Below are positions 47,732 through 57,235 of a stretch of DNA of 64,000 bases, one piece after another. Source of the stretch: Planctomycetaceae bacterium. Lineage in GTDB: Bacteria > Planctomycetota > Planctomycetia > Planctomycetales > Planctomycetaceae. The DNA lies in NCBI GenBank assembly GCA_014762625.1, contig JABURQ010000034.1:1-64000 (forward strand), written 5' to 3'. How positions within the stretch are numbered: position 1 is the stretch's first letter; each line of letters starts with the position of its first letter. Position numbers and translations under genes: made by a program. The notes beneath the pieces were generated by a model, which searched no databases, was not told the DNA's origin, and worked only from the letters and a program-made list of their open reading frames with translations.

Positions 47732-50335
47732 ATGCGCCTCGCCTCTCCTTTTTTTGTTTTCTTGACGTCCGCATGGTTGTTACTGGCGAACGTTGGTCCG
47801 GAAACATGCGGTTTTGGAACGAATCAAAACTCTGCGGAAGAGAAGAGTTGCACTTCCCAGGTCTCATCGGAAACGCAGACTCTCACGCCGAAAGAGCAAC
47901 GCGAGCGGATGGAGGCCATCCTGAACCAGCCGTGGGAAGCTGATTTCAACAAGGTGCCACTCGGGAAAGTCTTGGAATCGTTCGGCAAGCAATACGGCAT
48001 CGAGTTTGTGATCGACCCTAGCTACAAAGACGACATCGATTTGAAAGAACCTATCACGTTGCAGGTGAACCCGGGAATCATGACCGGCAAGTCACTGTTA
48101 CGCGAGCTTCTATTGAAGCCTCGGATGTTGGAGTATCATTTTGAAAAATATTCTCTGCTGATTACAAGTGATGAAGCATTTCTGTTCGATCGCTATGAGA
48201 TTGAAGTCTATGGCTGCCAGGACTTGATTGCCGGCTCGGCGAAATTCAATCTCTCCGATCCCCAACAACGCAAGCGGCGCAAAAGGCTCATTCACGCTCT
48301 CGACATTCTGGTTCGACAACCGGAAATGATAGGCGAAAATTCGGAGCATCAATCTAGCCGTCCTTCCGAAGCGCAGCAGAAGGCCGGTGAAACACCCGGA
48401 TTTTGGGAGTCAGATGAAGGGGAGGCGTCACCCGAAGAATATGTTAAAGCGGTCGAAGGCTCTCTCATTATTCGTTGCGAATCTGACGATCATGCGCTAG
48501 TGCGTCGTTATCTTCGAATGATTCGCGCCGCCCAGGATGGCGATCAAGAAGTGAAGTCTCTGCGGGATCAATCCGAAATCGCTGCGGAAAAATTTGTCAC
48601 CGACGGTCGAAACAGAATCAACGCCATCCTCGATCAGCCGTGGAACATCGACGTTCATCAGGTGCCGTTTCAGAAGGTTCTCGAACAATTTGGCCGGCAG
48701 CACAACCTTGAGATCTTCATCGATCCGCGCGCCGTTGCCGATATCGCTTTGGAAGAACCATTCGACTTACAGATCGAACCGGGCGTGTTCTCCGGGAGAA
48801 CGGTTTTGCGTCATTTCGTCTTGGGAGCAAGAGATGCCAGCTATCGCATCGTCGATCACTGCCTGTTCATCATGACCGAGATGGACTATTGGTTTACTAG
48901 TCACGAAATTACGTTCCATCATTGTCGGGATCTGCTGGAGACACCGGTTAGTTGTGATGACATAGAGCAGCAACGACTGCAAAAACAGGCAGAGCTTGTC
49001 GATGTGCTCTATCAGATGATTCGGAATCCGGAGCCGTATTGGAGCGATAATGGAGGTTCCCCTGAATTGTATTATGAGTTTGTCAAAGCGTTCAACGGAT
49101 GCTTGTGTGTGCAGGCTCGCCCGGACGATCAGGGACGGATACGGAACTTTCTGCACCATCTTCGACATCAGAAAGAGCCTGAGAACAATCGCATCGAAGC
49201 CATTCTCAACAGGCCTTGGCAGGCCGACTTACAGCAAGTGCCGTTGCAGCAAGTGTTCGATCACTTCAGTGATCAGTACGGCTTCAAAATTGTGATCGAT
49301 CCGCGAGCCATTCGGGACATCGATCTTGAAGAACCGATCGATCTGGTGGTCACATCGAACACTATACCGGGAAAGACTGTTCTGCGGGATTTGATTCTGC
49401 GACCTAGGGATCTCTGTTATCGAATCTGCGACGGCGTTTTGTTGATGACTACCTATCAACAGTTCATTGAGTTTCCACTAGAACCCCAAGTCTATCGATG
49501 CAAACAATTGCTCACGACGAAAGATAAGGGATCACGCCGACAACTGATTAAACTTCTCAATAGACTGATCAGCTCCGAAGGTTCACCCGGTTTCTTTCCC
49601 TCCAAAGACTATTACGATGTCGAGTATGTGCGTTTCTTTGATACGTCTATTGTTATTAAAGCCTGTGCTGAAGATCATGAAATGGTATTGGAGTTTCTCG
49701 GGGAACTCGGTCTGTCGTTTGATGAACAAACGGAAGGAATTGTGACGCCTGAGGAATTGGCAGTCCGCAGACAACTGGCCTATCGAGCTCGTGTCGAAGA
49801 GGTTCTCGATCAACCGTGGGAAGCCGACTTTGCAGATGTGCCGCTGGGTGAGGTCTTTGAGACTTTGAGTCAACAAACAGGCATCGACATCCGGATCGAT
49901 CCAATCGTATTTTATGACATCGATCTCGAAGAACCCATCACGTTACAGGTCAAACCCGATCATATTCCCGGCAGATCGATTCTGCAGGATTTTCTGCTCG
50001 AAGAACGCAATTTGCGCTACCGGATTCGCAACGGGTATTTGCAAATCACAACCTGTTGGGAGAACTCCGAGAATGGATACAAAGCACACGCTTACAATTG
50101 CCAGGATTTGTTTTTGTATTCCGCTGGCAAACACGCCACAGCAAAAGCCATCGTCAAAATCATCAGGGACATGATCTATATTCCCAGTTCGGAGTTGGAC
50201 GATTGCGATGCCTGGGAGGAAGCCCCTCATTGGGTGAAGACGTATCGCGGTTGTCTGGTTGTGTACGGCATTCCCGAAGATCATGAACAGGTCAAAGACT
50301 TGCTGCAGAAACTCCGCGACTCGCGGAAGAAGTAA
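47732..50335 (+). CDS. Exported protein with four tandem STN/secretin-N-like modules
   Basis: This 867-residue protein has a signal-like N-terminus (residues 1-20). It is built of four related modules of ~200 residues that begin near residues 59, 291, 484 and 685. Each opens with an 'AILDQPWEADFxxVPLxxVLE' block, then 'IDPRAxxDIDLEEPI', then a 'LRDLxYRIxDGxLLMTT' strand pair, like STN domains of secretins and TonB receptors. A second half, 'LVxxLxxMI...W..yVKAFxGCLVVxxxxEDHExVxxFLxxLR', resembles a secretin N-type fold. There is no secretin channel or TonB barrel. Family function here is unknown; STN domains usually bind signal or assembly partners in the periplasm. Confidence 0.75.
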   Translation: MRLASPFFVFLTSAWLLLANVGPETCGFGTNQNSAEEKSCTSQVSSETQTLTPKEQRERMEAILNQPWEADFNKVPLGKVLESFGKQYGIEFVIDPSYKDDIDLKEPITLQVNPGIMTGKSLLRELLLKPRMLEYHFEKYSLLITSDEAFLFDRYEIEVYGCQDLIAGSAKFNLSDPQQRKRRKRLIHALDILVRQPEMIGENSEHQSSRPSEAQQKAGETPGFWESDEGEASPEEYVKAVEGSLIIRCESDDHALVRRYLRMIRAAQDGDQEVKSLRDQSEIAAEKFVTDGRNRINAILDQPWNIDVHQVPFQKVLEQFGRQHNLEIFIDPRAVADIALEEPFDLQIEPGVFSGRTVLRHFVLGARDASYRIVDHCLFIMTEMDYWFTSHEITFHHCRDLLETPVSCDDIEQQRLQKQAELVDVLYQMIRNPEPYWSDNGGSPELYYEFVKAFNGCLCVQARPDDQGRIRNFLHHLRHQKEPENNRIEAILNRPWQADLQQVPLQQVFDHFSDQYGFKIVIDPRAIRDIDLEEPIDLVVTSNTIPGKTVLRDLILRPRDLCYRICDGVLLMTTYQQFIEFPLEPQVYRCKQLLTTKDKGSRRQLIKLLNRLISSEGSPGFFPSKDYYDVEYVRFFDTSIVIKACAEDHEMVLEFLGELGLSFDEQTEGIVTPEELAVRRQLAYRARVEEVLDQPWEADFADVPLGEVFETLSQQTGIDIRIDPIVFYDIDLEEPITLQVKPDHIPGRSILQDFLLEERNLRYRIRNGYLQITTCWENSENGYKAHAYNCQDLFLYSAGKHATAKAIVKIIRDMIYIPSSELDDCDAWEEAPHWVKTYRGCLVVYGIPEDHEQVKDLLQKLRDSRKK

Positions 50336-51271
50336 GATTTGAAAAGTAAGAGACTTCTAACAGGATATCCCCGCCGATCCCTCAGGCCGGTTGGGGGGCG
50401 AAGAGTAACTAAGGTCGCCGAGCAATAGCGAGGGCTCAAGACCGAAGGCGGTAGTTGCTATCTCCCCATCATGTGGGGGCGAAATGTGCCAGACTTCCCG
50501 TTCGAGTTTCTCTACGCCGCCGCGCTTTGTGTGAATTTCCGATCCTTGTCCTCAGCGGTCATTGAAACAGTTTTCAGTTTAAAGTGTTGAATTCTCAGCG
50601 TGCTTCGTGCACACCTCGTTTCACAACCTGCAGTCATCTGCTTTGATCGGCGTCATCGGCGTTCCAATTCTTTTGTGGCCGGTGAAACCGGCCCTACGGC
50701 TACGGCAAATACAAGATTGACCGTGACAATTTGTGTGTACCAGAGTTAGCGTTCGGGGTTCTTCGATTTTGGATTCTGGATTTCCGATTTTGGAAGCCAG
50801 TGATCCACATCGCGATCTTTGGCAAGTTGATTATTCGTATTTCGCGCTTTGTTTTTTGTCCTTCGGTTTTGGAATCCAAACTGCCAAGAACCAAGTACAA
50901 AGAACCAAGTACAAAATTCCCCATCTCCCGATCACCCCATCCCCCAATCTTCTGATGTGGTTTCACAATTGACTGTAAACGCAGCACAACGGGCCATTCC
51001 CAGACAGACCTGATTTCAGATTTCGCAGCGGATGGTCCCAAAACCGGGCAAAACCATCGGGTTTCGTTCGAAGATGAGAACTTGAGAAGTTGAGGTCTTG
51101 CAAAAAGCTCATCTTTGAAAACCCTCGGAATTCAGCCATCAGACAGCGGAATTTTTTCCGAACACGAAAAACAAAAAAAGATGGCATCGCGTGAGATTCT
51201 GCACCACAATACGCCCGAGGATGTATGGCCTCGAAAACGGTCTCCTTCCTCGTGAATAAAGCTCCTGATCC
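50336..51271. repeat. 0.9-kb non-coding block with dispersed repeats
   Basis: No gene is supported. It contains a GC hairpin (GGCCGGT, loop GAA, ACCGGCC at 50677-50693, followed by CTAC), an ACCAAGTAC-rich segment near 50885-50920 related to one at ~30285, and repeat C copy 2. An imperfectly palindromic stretch lies around 50400-50460. Read in reverse, the ACCAAGTAC segment gives 'VLGSLYLVLGS'-type peptides. Confidence 0.7.
51038..51118 (-). repeat. Repeat C, copy 2 (inverted)
   Basis: This is the reverse-complement relative of 30128-30209; the 36-base core at 51048-51083 is identical. It lies about 150 bases before the acyltransferase fusion gene. Confidence 0.8.
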
Positions 51272-54200
51272 ATGTCTGACTCGAACCTCGAATCCCCATC
51301 CACTGACGGAAAACTGATGAGTCCCGGCTTTCTCGGCCTGGTCGCCACTCAGTTTCTCGGCTCGTTCAACGACAATATGTTCCGCTGGCTGGCGGTGCCG
51401 TTCGCGAAACTGGTCATCGATAACGAAGTCGCCCTCTCGCTGGGATTGGTTTGCTTCACCGTGCCGTTCCTGCTGTTGGCCGCACACGCCGGCTATCTGG
51501 CCGACAAATTTTCGAAACGGAAGGTGATCGTCGCCTGCAAGGTGGCGGAGATTGTGTTGATGACGCTCGGCGTCATCGCCATGGCGATGGGGAATGTGAC
51601 CTTTCTCTTTATTGTCGTGGCCATGATGGGAGCCCAGTCGGCGTTGTTCAGTCCTGCCAAGTTTGGGGCGATTCCCGAACTGGTTGGGTCCCAGAAAATC
51701 ACCTCCGCGAACGGCGTAATGGCCCTCACGTCGGTGGTGGCATGTGCCGCCGGTTTTATTGCGGGGAACTTTCTGTTCGGTTTCACCGTCAATCCGGAAC
51801 TCGGCATCGAAGGAGGAATCACCCCTCTTTATGCGGCGGTGGCGTTAATCGGCGTCGCCGTGATGGGCTGGGGCACCTCGTTGTTCGTGACCCAGAGTCC
51901 CGCTGCCGATCCGGATCAGACATTCCCCTGGGATGCCTTCAGCAACACGGTTCGCGACTTGAAATATCTCGGCGGAAATCGTCCCCTGCTCCGGACGGCG
52001 TTGGGCATCTCCTTTTTCTGGTTGCTGGCATCGCTCGCACAGATGACGATCGACCCCTTCGTGCTGGAACAACTGCATCTCGATCAGAAAGATGTCGGCA
52101 TCTACCTCGGGGTCCTCGTCGTCGGGTTGGGTTTGGGATCGGTGCTGTCGGGTCTGTGGTCGAAGGGGGCCGTGGAGTTAGGGATCGTCCCGATCGGTGC
52201 GGCGATTATCACGGTCGGAGCCGGTTCGCTGGCGATCGTCGGAAGTGTCGTCGAGCAGTACGCCACAATTTCGCTGGCTGGAAAATACAGCGCCTTTGCC
52301 GCCCTGTTTACCTTGGGAGTGGGGGCCGGCCTGTTTAATGTACCGCTGGAAGCCTTCATGCAGCATCGCAGCGAACGGGAAACACGCGGACGCATCCTGG
52401 CCGCAAAGAACTTTATCTCCTTCTCGATGATGCTCGTTTCGGCGTTTCTGTTCTGGTTACTGAAAGGTCAACTCGGAATGGCGGCGGGGAGCATCTTCAT
52501 GGTGGTCGCTTTCGCGACGATACCGGTCATTCTGTATGCCGCCTGGTTATTGCCGCAGGCAACGATTCGGGCGATCGTCTGGTTATTGACGCATACGATT
52601 TACCGCGTGCGGGTGAAGGGATTGGAAAACCTTCCCGAACGGGGCGGAGCGTTATTGGTCGCCAATCATGTTTCGTGGTTGGACGGAATTCTGCTATTGT
52701 TGGTCTCCTCGCGAAACATTCGCATGATTGCCTGGGCGGATTACGTTCAAGGGGGATTTGTCGGTTGGCTGTCGAAAATCTTCGGCGTGATTCCGATCAA
52801 GTCGACCGACGGTCCGAAGTCAATCGTCCAATCGTTGAAAACCGCTCGCGAGGCGGTCGAGAATGGCGAACTGGTGTGTATTTTTGCCGAGGGGGAAATT
52901 ACGCGAACCGGCGGTTTACAGCCGTTTCAACGCGGTATGATGCAGATCATTAAAGGGACGGGAGCCCCGGTGATTCCCATTTATCTCGACGGGTTATGGG
53001 GGTCGGTGTTCAGTTATTCGGGAGGCCGGTTTTTCTGGAAGCGGCCTCAACGCTGGCCTTATCCCGTGTCGATTAACTTTGGAGAGAAAATACATGACCC
53101 CAATGACGTCCACGAAGTGCGTCAAGCGGTGCAACATTTAGGAGTCGAAGCCATGGAAGATCGAAAAGCCGGTATGTTGATCCCTCCCCGCGTCTTTCTC
53201 AGAAAATGCAAACAGAACGGTTCCCGTGAAAAAGTGGTCGACTCAGCCGGAACTTCTCTCACGGGCAAGAAGCTGATCCTGGCGTCGCTGGTGTTGCGGT
53301 CGGTCTTAAGGCGGACGACGTTCGAACCCGGCGAGGAAAAAATCGGCATCTTGTTACCACCTTCTGTCGGTGGAGTGCTGGCGAATACCGCCGTCGCTCT
53401 CGATGGACGTGTCGCTGTTAACTTGAACTACACGATGTCGGATGATGTGGTTTCCTATTGCGTGAAAGAGGCCGGCATCAAGCACGTGCTGACCAGCAAA
53501 CGATTTCTGGAAAAGAAACCGACCGAGCTCGAAGGAGCCGAGTTTGTCTTTCTTGAGGACATCAAGGAACAAGCCGGTCTGGGAGACAAACTGACCGCGG
53601 CTCTGATGACGTACGTCGTTCCGGTCCGCCTCGTTGAACGGATACTCGGGTTGCACAAGAAGTCGCCCGATGACCTGTTTTCGATCATCTTCACCTCGGG
53701 TTCGACCGGCGAGCCGAAGGGTGTCATGCTCTCTTATGCGAATGTGATGTCGAACGTCCAGGCGGTCGAGCAAATGTTTCATTTTACCAAAGAGGATGTG
53801 TTTCTCGGCACACTGCCGTTTTTTCATTCCTTTGGATTCACCGGAACGCTGTGGCTGGTGCTTTGTCTCGACCCGAAAGGCGTTTATCACTTTAATCCAC
53901 TCGACTGTCGCACGATCGGGAAACTCGCTGAAAAGCACAACGTCACGATTACGATGGCGACGCCAACCTTTCTCCGCAGTTATCTGAAACGCTGCACGCC
54001 CGAGCAATTCCACAAGCTCGATACCGTGGTGGTCGGGGCCGAGAAGTTGCCGCAGGATCTGGCAAAAGCCTTCGAGGAGAAATTCGGTGTCTTTCCGACG
54101 GAAGGTTACGGCACGACCGAATTATCGCCCGTGGCCGCGGTCAACGTGCCGCCAAATCGATCCGGCCCGACGGAACAGACGGCGTGTCGTCCGGGAACGG

Positions 54201-54796
54201 TGGGCCGCCCCCTGCCCGGCGTTTCGGCACGTATCGCGCATCCGGACACCGGCGAGGAACTGGGGATCAATGAAGAGGGGATACTATGGATTAGCGGTCC
54301 GAATGTGATGTCCGGCTATCTGAATAACGACGAGAAGACGAAAGAGGTGCTCGTCGATCACTGGTACAATACCGGCGACATTGCCAGGATCGATGAAGAA
54401 GGCTTCGTGGAAATTACAGGACGTCTCAGCCGGTTCTCCAAAATCGGCGGCGAAATGGTCCCCCACGTTCGCATCGAAAATGCGTTAGCGAAAATCATCG
54501 ATGAAGCCGCCCCCGTCAGTGAAGAGGACGACAATCCCCTTCCCCGCGTGGCAGTCACTGCTGTTCCGGATGCGAAAAAGGGAGAGCGAATCATCGTGCT
54601 TCACAAACGGCTGACGATTCCACTGGATGAAATCCTGCAAAAGCTGACCGAATCGGGGCTCCCCAATATCTGGATTCCGAGTCGGGATTCGTTCCTGGAA
54701 GTCGAAGAAATCCCGCTGTTGGGGACCGGAAAACTCGATTTGAAGTCGGTGAAAGAGGTTGCGATGCAGAAGTATGCCGGTGTTGCTTCCCGTTGA
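51272..54796 (+). CDS. LplT-like transporter / PlsC acyltransferase / acyl-ACP synthetase fusion (Aas-type)
   Basis: This 1174-residue three-part protein starts with an MFS/LplT-like flippase (residues ~15-425): FLGLVATQFLGSFNDNMFRWL, then about twelve hydrophobic segments. Next is a PlsC domain (~440-640) with NHVSWLDG and FAEGEITRTG. Last is an AMP-forming acyl-ACP synthetase (~650-1170) with IIFTSGSTGEPKGVMLSYANV (P-loop about 807), GYGTTELSPV and YNTGDIARIDEEGFVEITGR. The LplT + Aas set imports lysophospholipid and re-acylates it at the inner membrane. Here all three functions are on one chain. No clear ribosome-binding site precedes ATG 51272. Confidence 0.92.
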   Translation: MSDSNLESPSTDGKLMSPGFLGLVATQFLGSFNDNMFRWLAVPFAKLVIDNEVALSLGLVCFTVPFLLLAAHAGYLADKFSKRKVIVACKVAEIVLMTLGVIAMAMGNVTFLFIVVAMMGAQSALFSPAKFGAIPELVGSQKITSANGVMALTSVVACAAGFIAGNFLFGFTVNPELGIEGGITPLYAAVALIGVAVMGWGTSLFVTQSPAADPDQTFPWDAFSNTVRDLKYLGGNRPLLRTALGISFFWLLASLAQMTIDPFVLEQLHLDQKDVGIYLGVLVVGLGLGSVLSGLWSKGAVELGIVPIGAAIITVGAGSLAIVGSVVEQYATISLAGKYSAFAALFTLGVGAGLFNVPLEAFMQHRSERETRGRILAAKNFISFSMMLVSAFLFWLLKGQLGMAAGSIFMVVAFATIPVILYAAWLLPQATIRAIVWLLTHTIYRVRVKGLENLPERGGALLVANHVSWLDGILLLLVSSRNIRMIAWADYVQGGFVGWLSKIFGVIPIKSTDGPKSIVQSLKTAREAVENGELVCIFAEGEITRTGGLQPFQRGMMQIIKGTGAPVIPIYLDGLWGSVFSYSGGRFFWKRPQRWPYPVSINFGEKIHDPNDVHEVRQAVQHLGVEAMEDRKAGMLIPPRVFLRKCKQNGSREKVVDSAGTSLTGKKLILASLVLRSVLRRTTFEPGEEKIGILLPPSVGGVLANTAVALDGRVAVNLNYTMSDDVVSYCVKEAGIKHVLTSKRFLEKKPTELEGAEFVFLEDIKEQAGLGDKLTAALMTYVVPVRLVERILGLHKKSPDDLFSIIFTSGSTGEPKGVMLSYANVMSNVQAVEQMFHFTKEDVFLGTLPFFHSFGFTGTLWLVLCLDPKGVYHFNPLDCRTIGKLAEKHNVTITMATPTFLRSYLKRCTPEQFHKLDTVVVGAEKLPQDLAKAFEEKFGVFPTEGYGTTELSPVAAVNVPPNRSGPTEQTACRPGTVGRPLPGVSARIAHPDTGEELGINEEGILWISGPNVMSGYLNNDEKTKEVLVDHWYNTGDIARIDEEGFVEITGRLSRFSKIGGEMVPHVRIENALAKIIDEAAPVSEEDDNPLPRVAVTAVPDAKKGERIIVLHKRLTIPLDEILQKLTESGLPNIWIPSRDSFLEVEEIPLLGTGKLDLKSVKEVAMQKYAGVASR

Positions 54797-55009
54797 ACCG
54801 ACAATCGTCGTAAAATGGGTGCGGCAGTCATGTTGGCGAGCTTGACAGTCGCTATCAACAGTGGTACGAATAGGCATATCCGACTTGGAAAAATGATTGA
54901 AACCGGTAAATTCGGTGAAGATCGTGGCCTCCATTTCCGATGAAAAATGAGATGTCAGGCGAACCACTTTTCTGAACGGTGCGTCTGACTCAAAAGAAGA
55001 CCCAACCAC

Positions 55010-55082
55010 GGGGGATTAGCTCAGTTGGGAGAGCGTTTGGCTGGCAGCCAAAAGGTCACCGGTTCGAGCCCGGTATCCTCCA
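55010..55082 (+). tRNA. tRNA-Ala(GGC)
   Basis: This 73-nt cloverleaf has an acceptor stem GGGGGAT/ATCCTCC with the G3-U70 pair that identifies alanine tRNAs. The D arm is GCTCAGTTGGGAGAGC. The anticodon stem TTTGG/CCAAA has loop CTGGCAG, so the anticodon is GGC. The T arm is ACCGG-TTCGAGC-CCGGT and the discriminator is A. No CCA is encoded. Its 3' end is the likely integration site of the element that follows. Confidence 0.95.
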
Positions 55083-55156
55083 CTTAACATAAACTGCTGT
55101 CAGACCGCATCTTGCGGTCACGAATGTCGAGGCGAGTCAGTCGCTGTAATTGGCTG

Positions 55157-55175
55157 ACTACCCACTTACTACCCA
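55157..55175 (+). repeat. Paired ACTACCCA direct repeats beside the att site
   Basis: Two ACTACCCA copies (55157-55164 and 55168-55175) lie 11 bp apart start to start, one helical turn, between the tRNA and the integrase. They could be arm-type recombinase or excisionase sites. A 7-bp hairpin (GACCGCA/TGCGGTC) lies near 55102-55118. Confidence 0.4.
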
Positions 55176-55245
55176 TTTTTGTTGGATCGTGAGTGGCGAA
55201 TTCGTTGAGCGGCCCTGAAACGTTATGTCGTTCAGGAGTCGTATC

Positions 55246-56505
55246 ATGCCTCGAAAATCTCGAAAGAAGCCTGCGTACTCACACCACAAGCCGAGCGGAC
55301 AGGCCCGCGTGCGCTTCGGTGGGAAATCCTACTATCTTGGCGAGTACGGTTCTTCCGAAAGCTACGAGAGGTACGAAGACCTGATCGCTAAGTGGCTGGC
55401 TCTGAATGACGACGCGGTTCGCTTCAATCTGACCGTGGACGATCTGGTTCTACTTTTTCTCGAACACGCCAAGCAGCACTATCGAAAAAACGGCCAACTG
55501 ACTTCCGAGTATGAGTGCCTGCGACTCGCCTTTCGGCCTCTCGTACATCAGCACGGAACGACGCGCGTTCGCGAATTTTCCCCGCTTAAATTGAAGGAGG
55601 TTCGCGAATTGATGATTGACGCAGAATACACGCGCAAGAGTATCAACAAGCACGTCGAAAGGATCAGACGACTGTTTCGGTGGGGCGTTGAGAACGAATT
55701 CGTTCCCGATGCTGTCCATTCGGCACTCTGCAAAGTTTCTGGTTTGCAGAAGAATCGAAGTCGCGCGAAGGAATCAACGCGGGTTACTCCGGTTGATCAA
55801 GAAAGGGTCGAAGCCACCCTTCCCTTTTTGAATCGACAAGTCAAAACGATGGTCAAACTCCAACTGCTGACTGGGATGCGTCCCGGTGAAGTGTGTTCCA
55901 TTCGTCCGTGCGATGTTGAAGTCGAAAAAGACGAAGTCTGGGTTTTCACTCCGTCGGAACACAAAACAGAACACCACGAGAAACTTCGTAAAGTCTTTAT
56001 CGGTCCAAAGGGGCAGGATTTGTTACGTTCATTCTTGGATCGCGATCCTGAGTCGTTCTGCTTCTCCCCTGCTGAGGCGAACGAAGAACAATCCAAGATA
56101 CGGCGAGCCGAGAGAAAGACACCGCTAACGCCGTCTCAGAAAAAGCGAAAGCGAGTCGCGAATCCTAAAAGGACTGCGGGAGCCTTCTATACAAATGACT
56201 CGTACCGTCGGGCTGTTGTTCGAGCGTGTGAGCAAGCATTTGGGATGCCTGATCAACTCAGAAGCATTTCATCAAAAATGACTACGGAAGAACGACAGAA
56301 ATTGAAGCAAGATGCTTCGGCGTGGCGTGCAGAGCACTGTTGGACTCCCAACCAACTCCGGCATTTAAGAGCGACGTGGCTCGAAGAACAATATGGTCTC
56401 GAAGCTGCACAGGTTGTGCTTGGACATTCCGATCCGCGAGTGACTCGGATTTACGCCGAACGGAACTTGAAAAGGGCTGCTGAAATCATGGCGGAGGTTG
56501 GGTGA
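55246..56505 (+). CDS. int: Tyrosine recombinase (integrase)
   Basis: This ~419-residue protein starts at MPRKSRKKPA. ATG 55246 is taken because AGGAG lies ~8 bases upstream. An AP2-like N-terminal arm-binding domain (GQARVRFGGKSYYLGEYGS) is followed by a SAM-like core-binding domain (~60-160). The catalytic domain (~180-415) has R212 (LTGMRPGE), K240, R372 (PNQLRHLRAT), H394 (VLGHSDPRVT) and nucleophile Y403 (RIYAE). The usual first His of the HxxR box is Asn (N369). It should insert and excise the element at the adjacent tRNA-Ala. Length is normal for the family. Confidence 0.93.
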   Translation: MPRKSRKKPAYSHHKPSGQARVRFGGKSYYLGEYGSSESYERYEDLIAKWLALNDDAVRFNLTVDDLVLLFLEHAKQHYRKNGQLTSEYECLRLAFRPLVHQHGTTRVREFSPLKLKEVRELMIDAEYTRKSINKHVERIRRLFRWGVENEFVPDAVHSALCKVSGLQKNRSRAKESTRVTPVDQERVEATLPFLNRQVKTMVKLQLLTGMRPGEVCSIRPCDVEVEKDEVWVFTPSEHKTEHHEKLRKVFIGPKGQDLLRSFLDRDPESFCFSPAEANEEQSKIRRAERKTPLTPSQKKRKRVANPKRTAGAFYTNDSYRRAVVRACEQAFGMPDQLRSISSKMTTEERQKLKQDASAWRAEHCWTPNQLRHLRATWLEEQYGLEAAQVVLGHSDPRVTRIYAERNLKRAAEIMAEVG

Positions 56506-56838
56506 TCACAATTCTGGAACGTCGAAAAAGTTGCCCAACAAAAATATTTTCAAGATTTTCTGACCAGAATATGAGGTAAGTGGGCTTCGGAAATCGGAGG
56601 GAACGCGATCCGGTGGAATTGTGTTTCCCCTTGTTTTTCAGACTCCTGAAGACAGCGTCTGCCAACTTGGGTTTAACTCCGGTCGAAGTTGGACCTGAGT
56701 TTGCTCCAAGTTGGTTCTAAGTTGTTATGTATAAATGGTTTATGCCTCGAAAAAGTTCTTTACTAAGCCGTGGTAATTGTTATGAATCAATATCAAACAG
56801 ATTCAGTTATTACCAATCTTAATTGAGGAATTTTGACA
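56506..56838. other. Intergenic region with iteron-like repeats
   Basis: This 333-base AT-rich stretch contains a cluster of AAGTTGG-type words: CCAACTTGG (56662-56670, reverse form), CGAAGTTGG (56684-56692), CCAAGTTGG (56706-56714) and TAAGTTGTTA (56718-56727). They may be binding sites for the adjacent HTH protein or the replication-type protein; an origin role is speculative. A GAGG ribosome-binding site for the next gene lies at its end. Confidence 0.4.
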
Positions 56839-57132
56839 ATGATCGACTTAGATGCAGAAACACTCATTTCATTGCCTGAGGCGGCTGAAGCACTTCCCAA
56901 CAAGCCGTGCCTGACCACCATGCACCGTTGGCGTGTTGAAGGAATCGCAGGTGTAAAACTTGAGACTCTAAAGATCGGACACCGTCGATACACAAGCCGA
57001 GAAGCAGTTCGACGGTTCATCACAGAGTCCACCGCAGCGTCGGAGCGGGAAGTGATCCAGCCCGAAATGAGTGAGGTGAGCGAAAGAACTCCAGAAACGG
57101 AGAGACGGCTGCGAGACGTGGGAGTGCTGTAA
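56839..57132 (+). CDS. DUF1580-like small HTH protein (possible excisionase/regulator)
   Basis: This ~97-residue protein reads LISLPEAAEALPNKPCLTTMHRWRVEGIAGVKLETLKIGHRRYTSREAVRRFI. It has the MerR/excisionase-type winged-helix layout and the wording of DUF1580 proteins, which I know mainly from planctomycetes near integrases. A short acidic C-terminal tail follows. ATG 56839 has GAGG about ten bases upstream. It probably binds DNA as a recombination directionality factor or regulator of the element; the AAGTTGG repeats just upstream are candidate sites. This is inference. Confidence 0.75.
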   Translation: MIDLDAETLISLPEAAEALPNKPCLTTMHRWRVEGIAGVKLETLKIGHRRYTSREAVRRFITESTAASEREVIQPEMSEVSERTPETERRLRDVGVL

Positions 57133-57235
57133 ATTCGATTGGCAAGTTGGAACAAGTGTACGACGACTTCTATTTCCATTTCGCGACTCTAGAGAATTAT
57201 CCAACGAATGATTCAATCGAGTTCAAGGCAGAGCC

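Noticed and set aside
50700..51041. 113-residue reverse frame with VLGSLYLVLGS
   Set aside because: Product of the ACCAAGTAC intergenic repeat, a known source of false proteins.
55102..55118. Hairpin GACCGCA/TGCGGTC as a tRNA terminator
   Set aside because: No T run follows; kept only as a feature of the att region.
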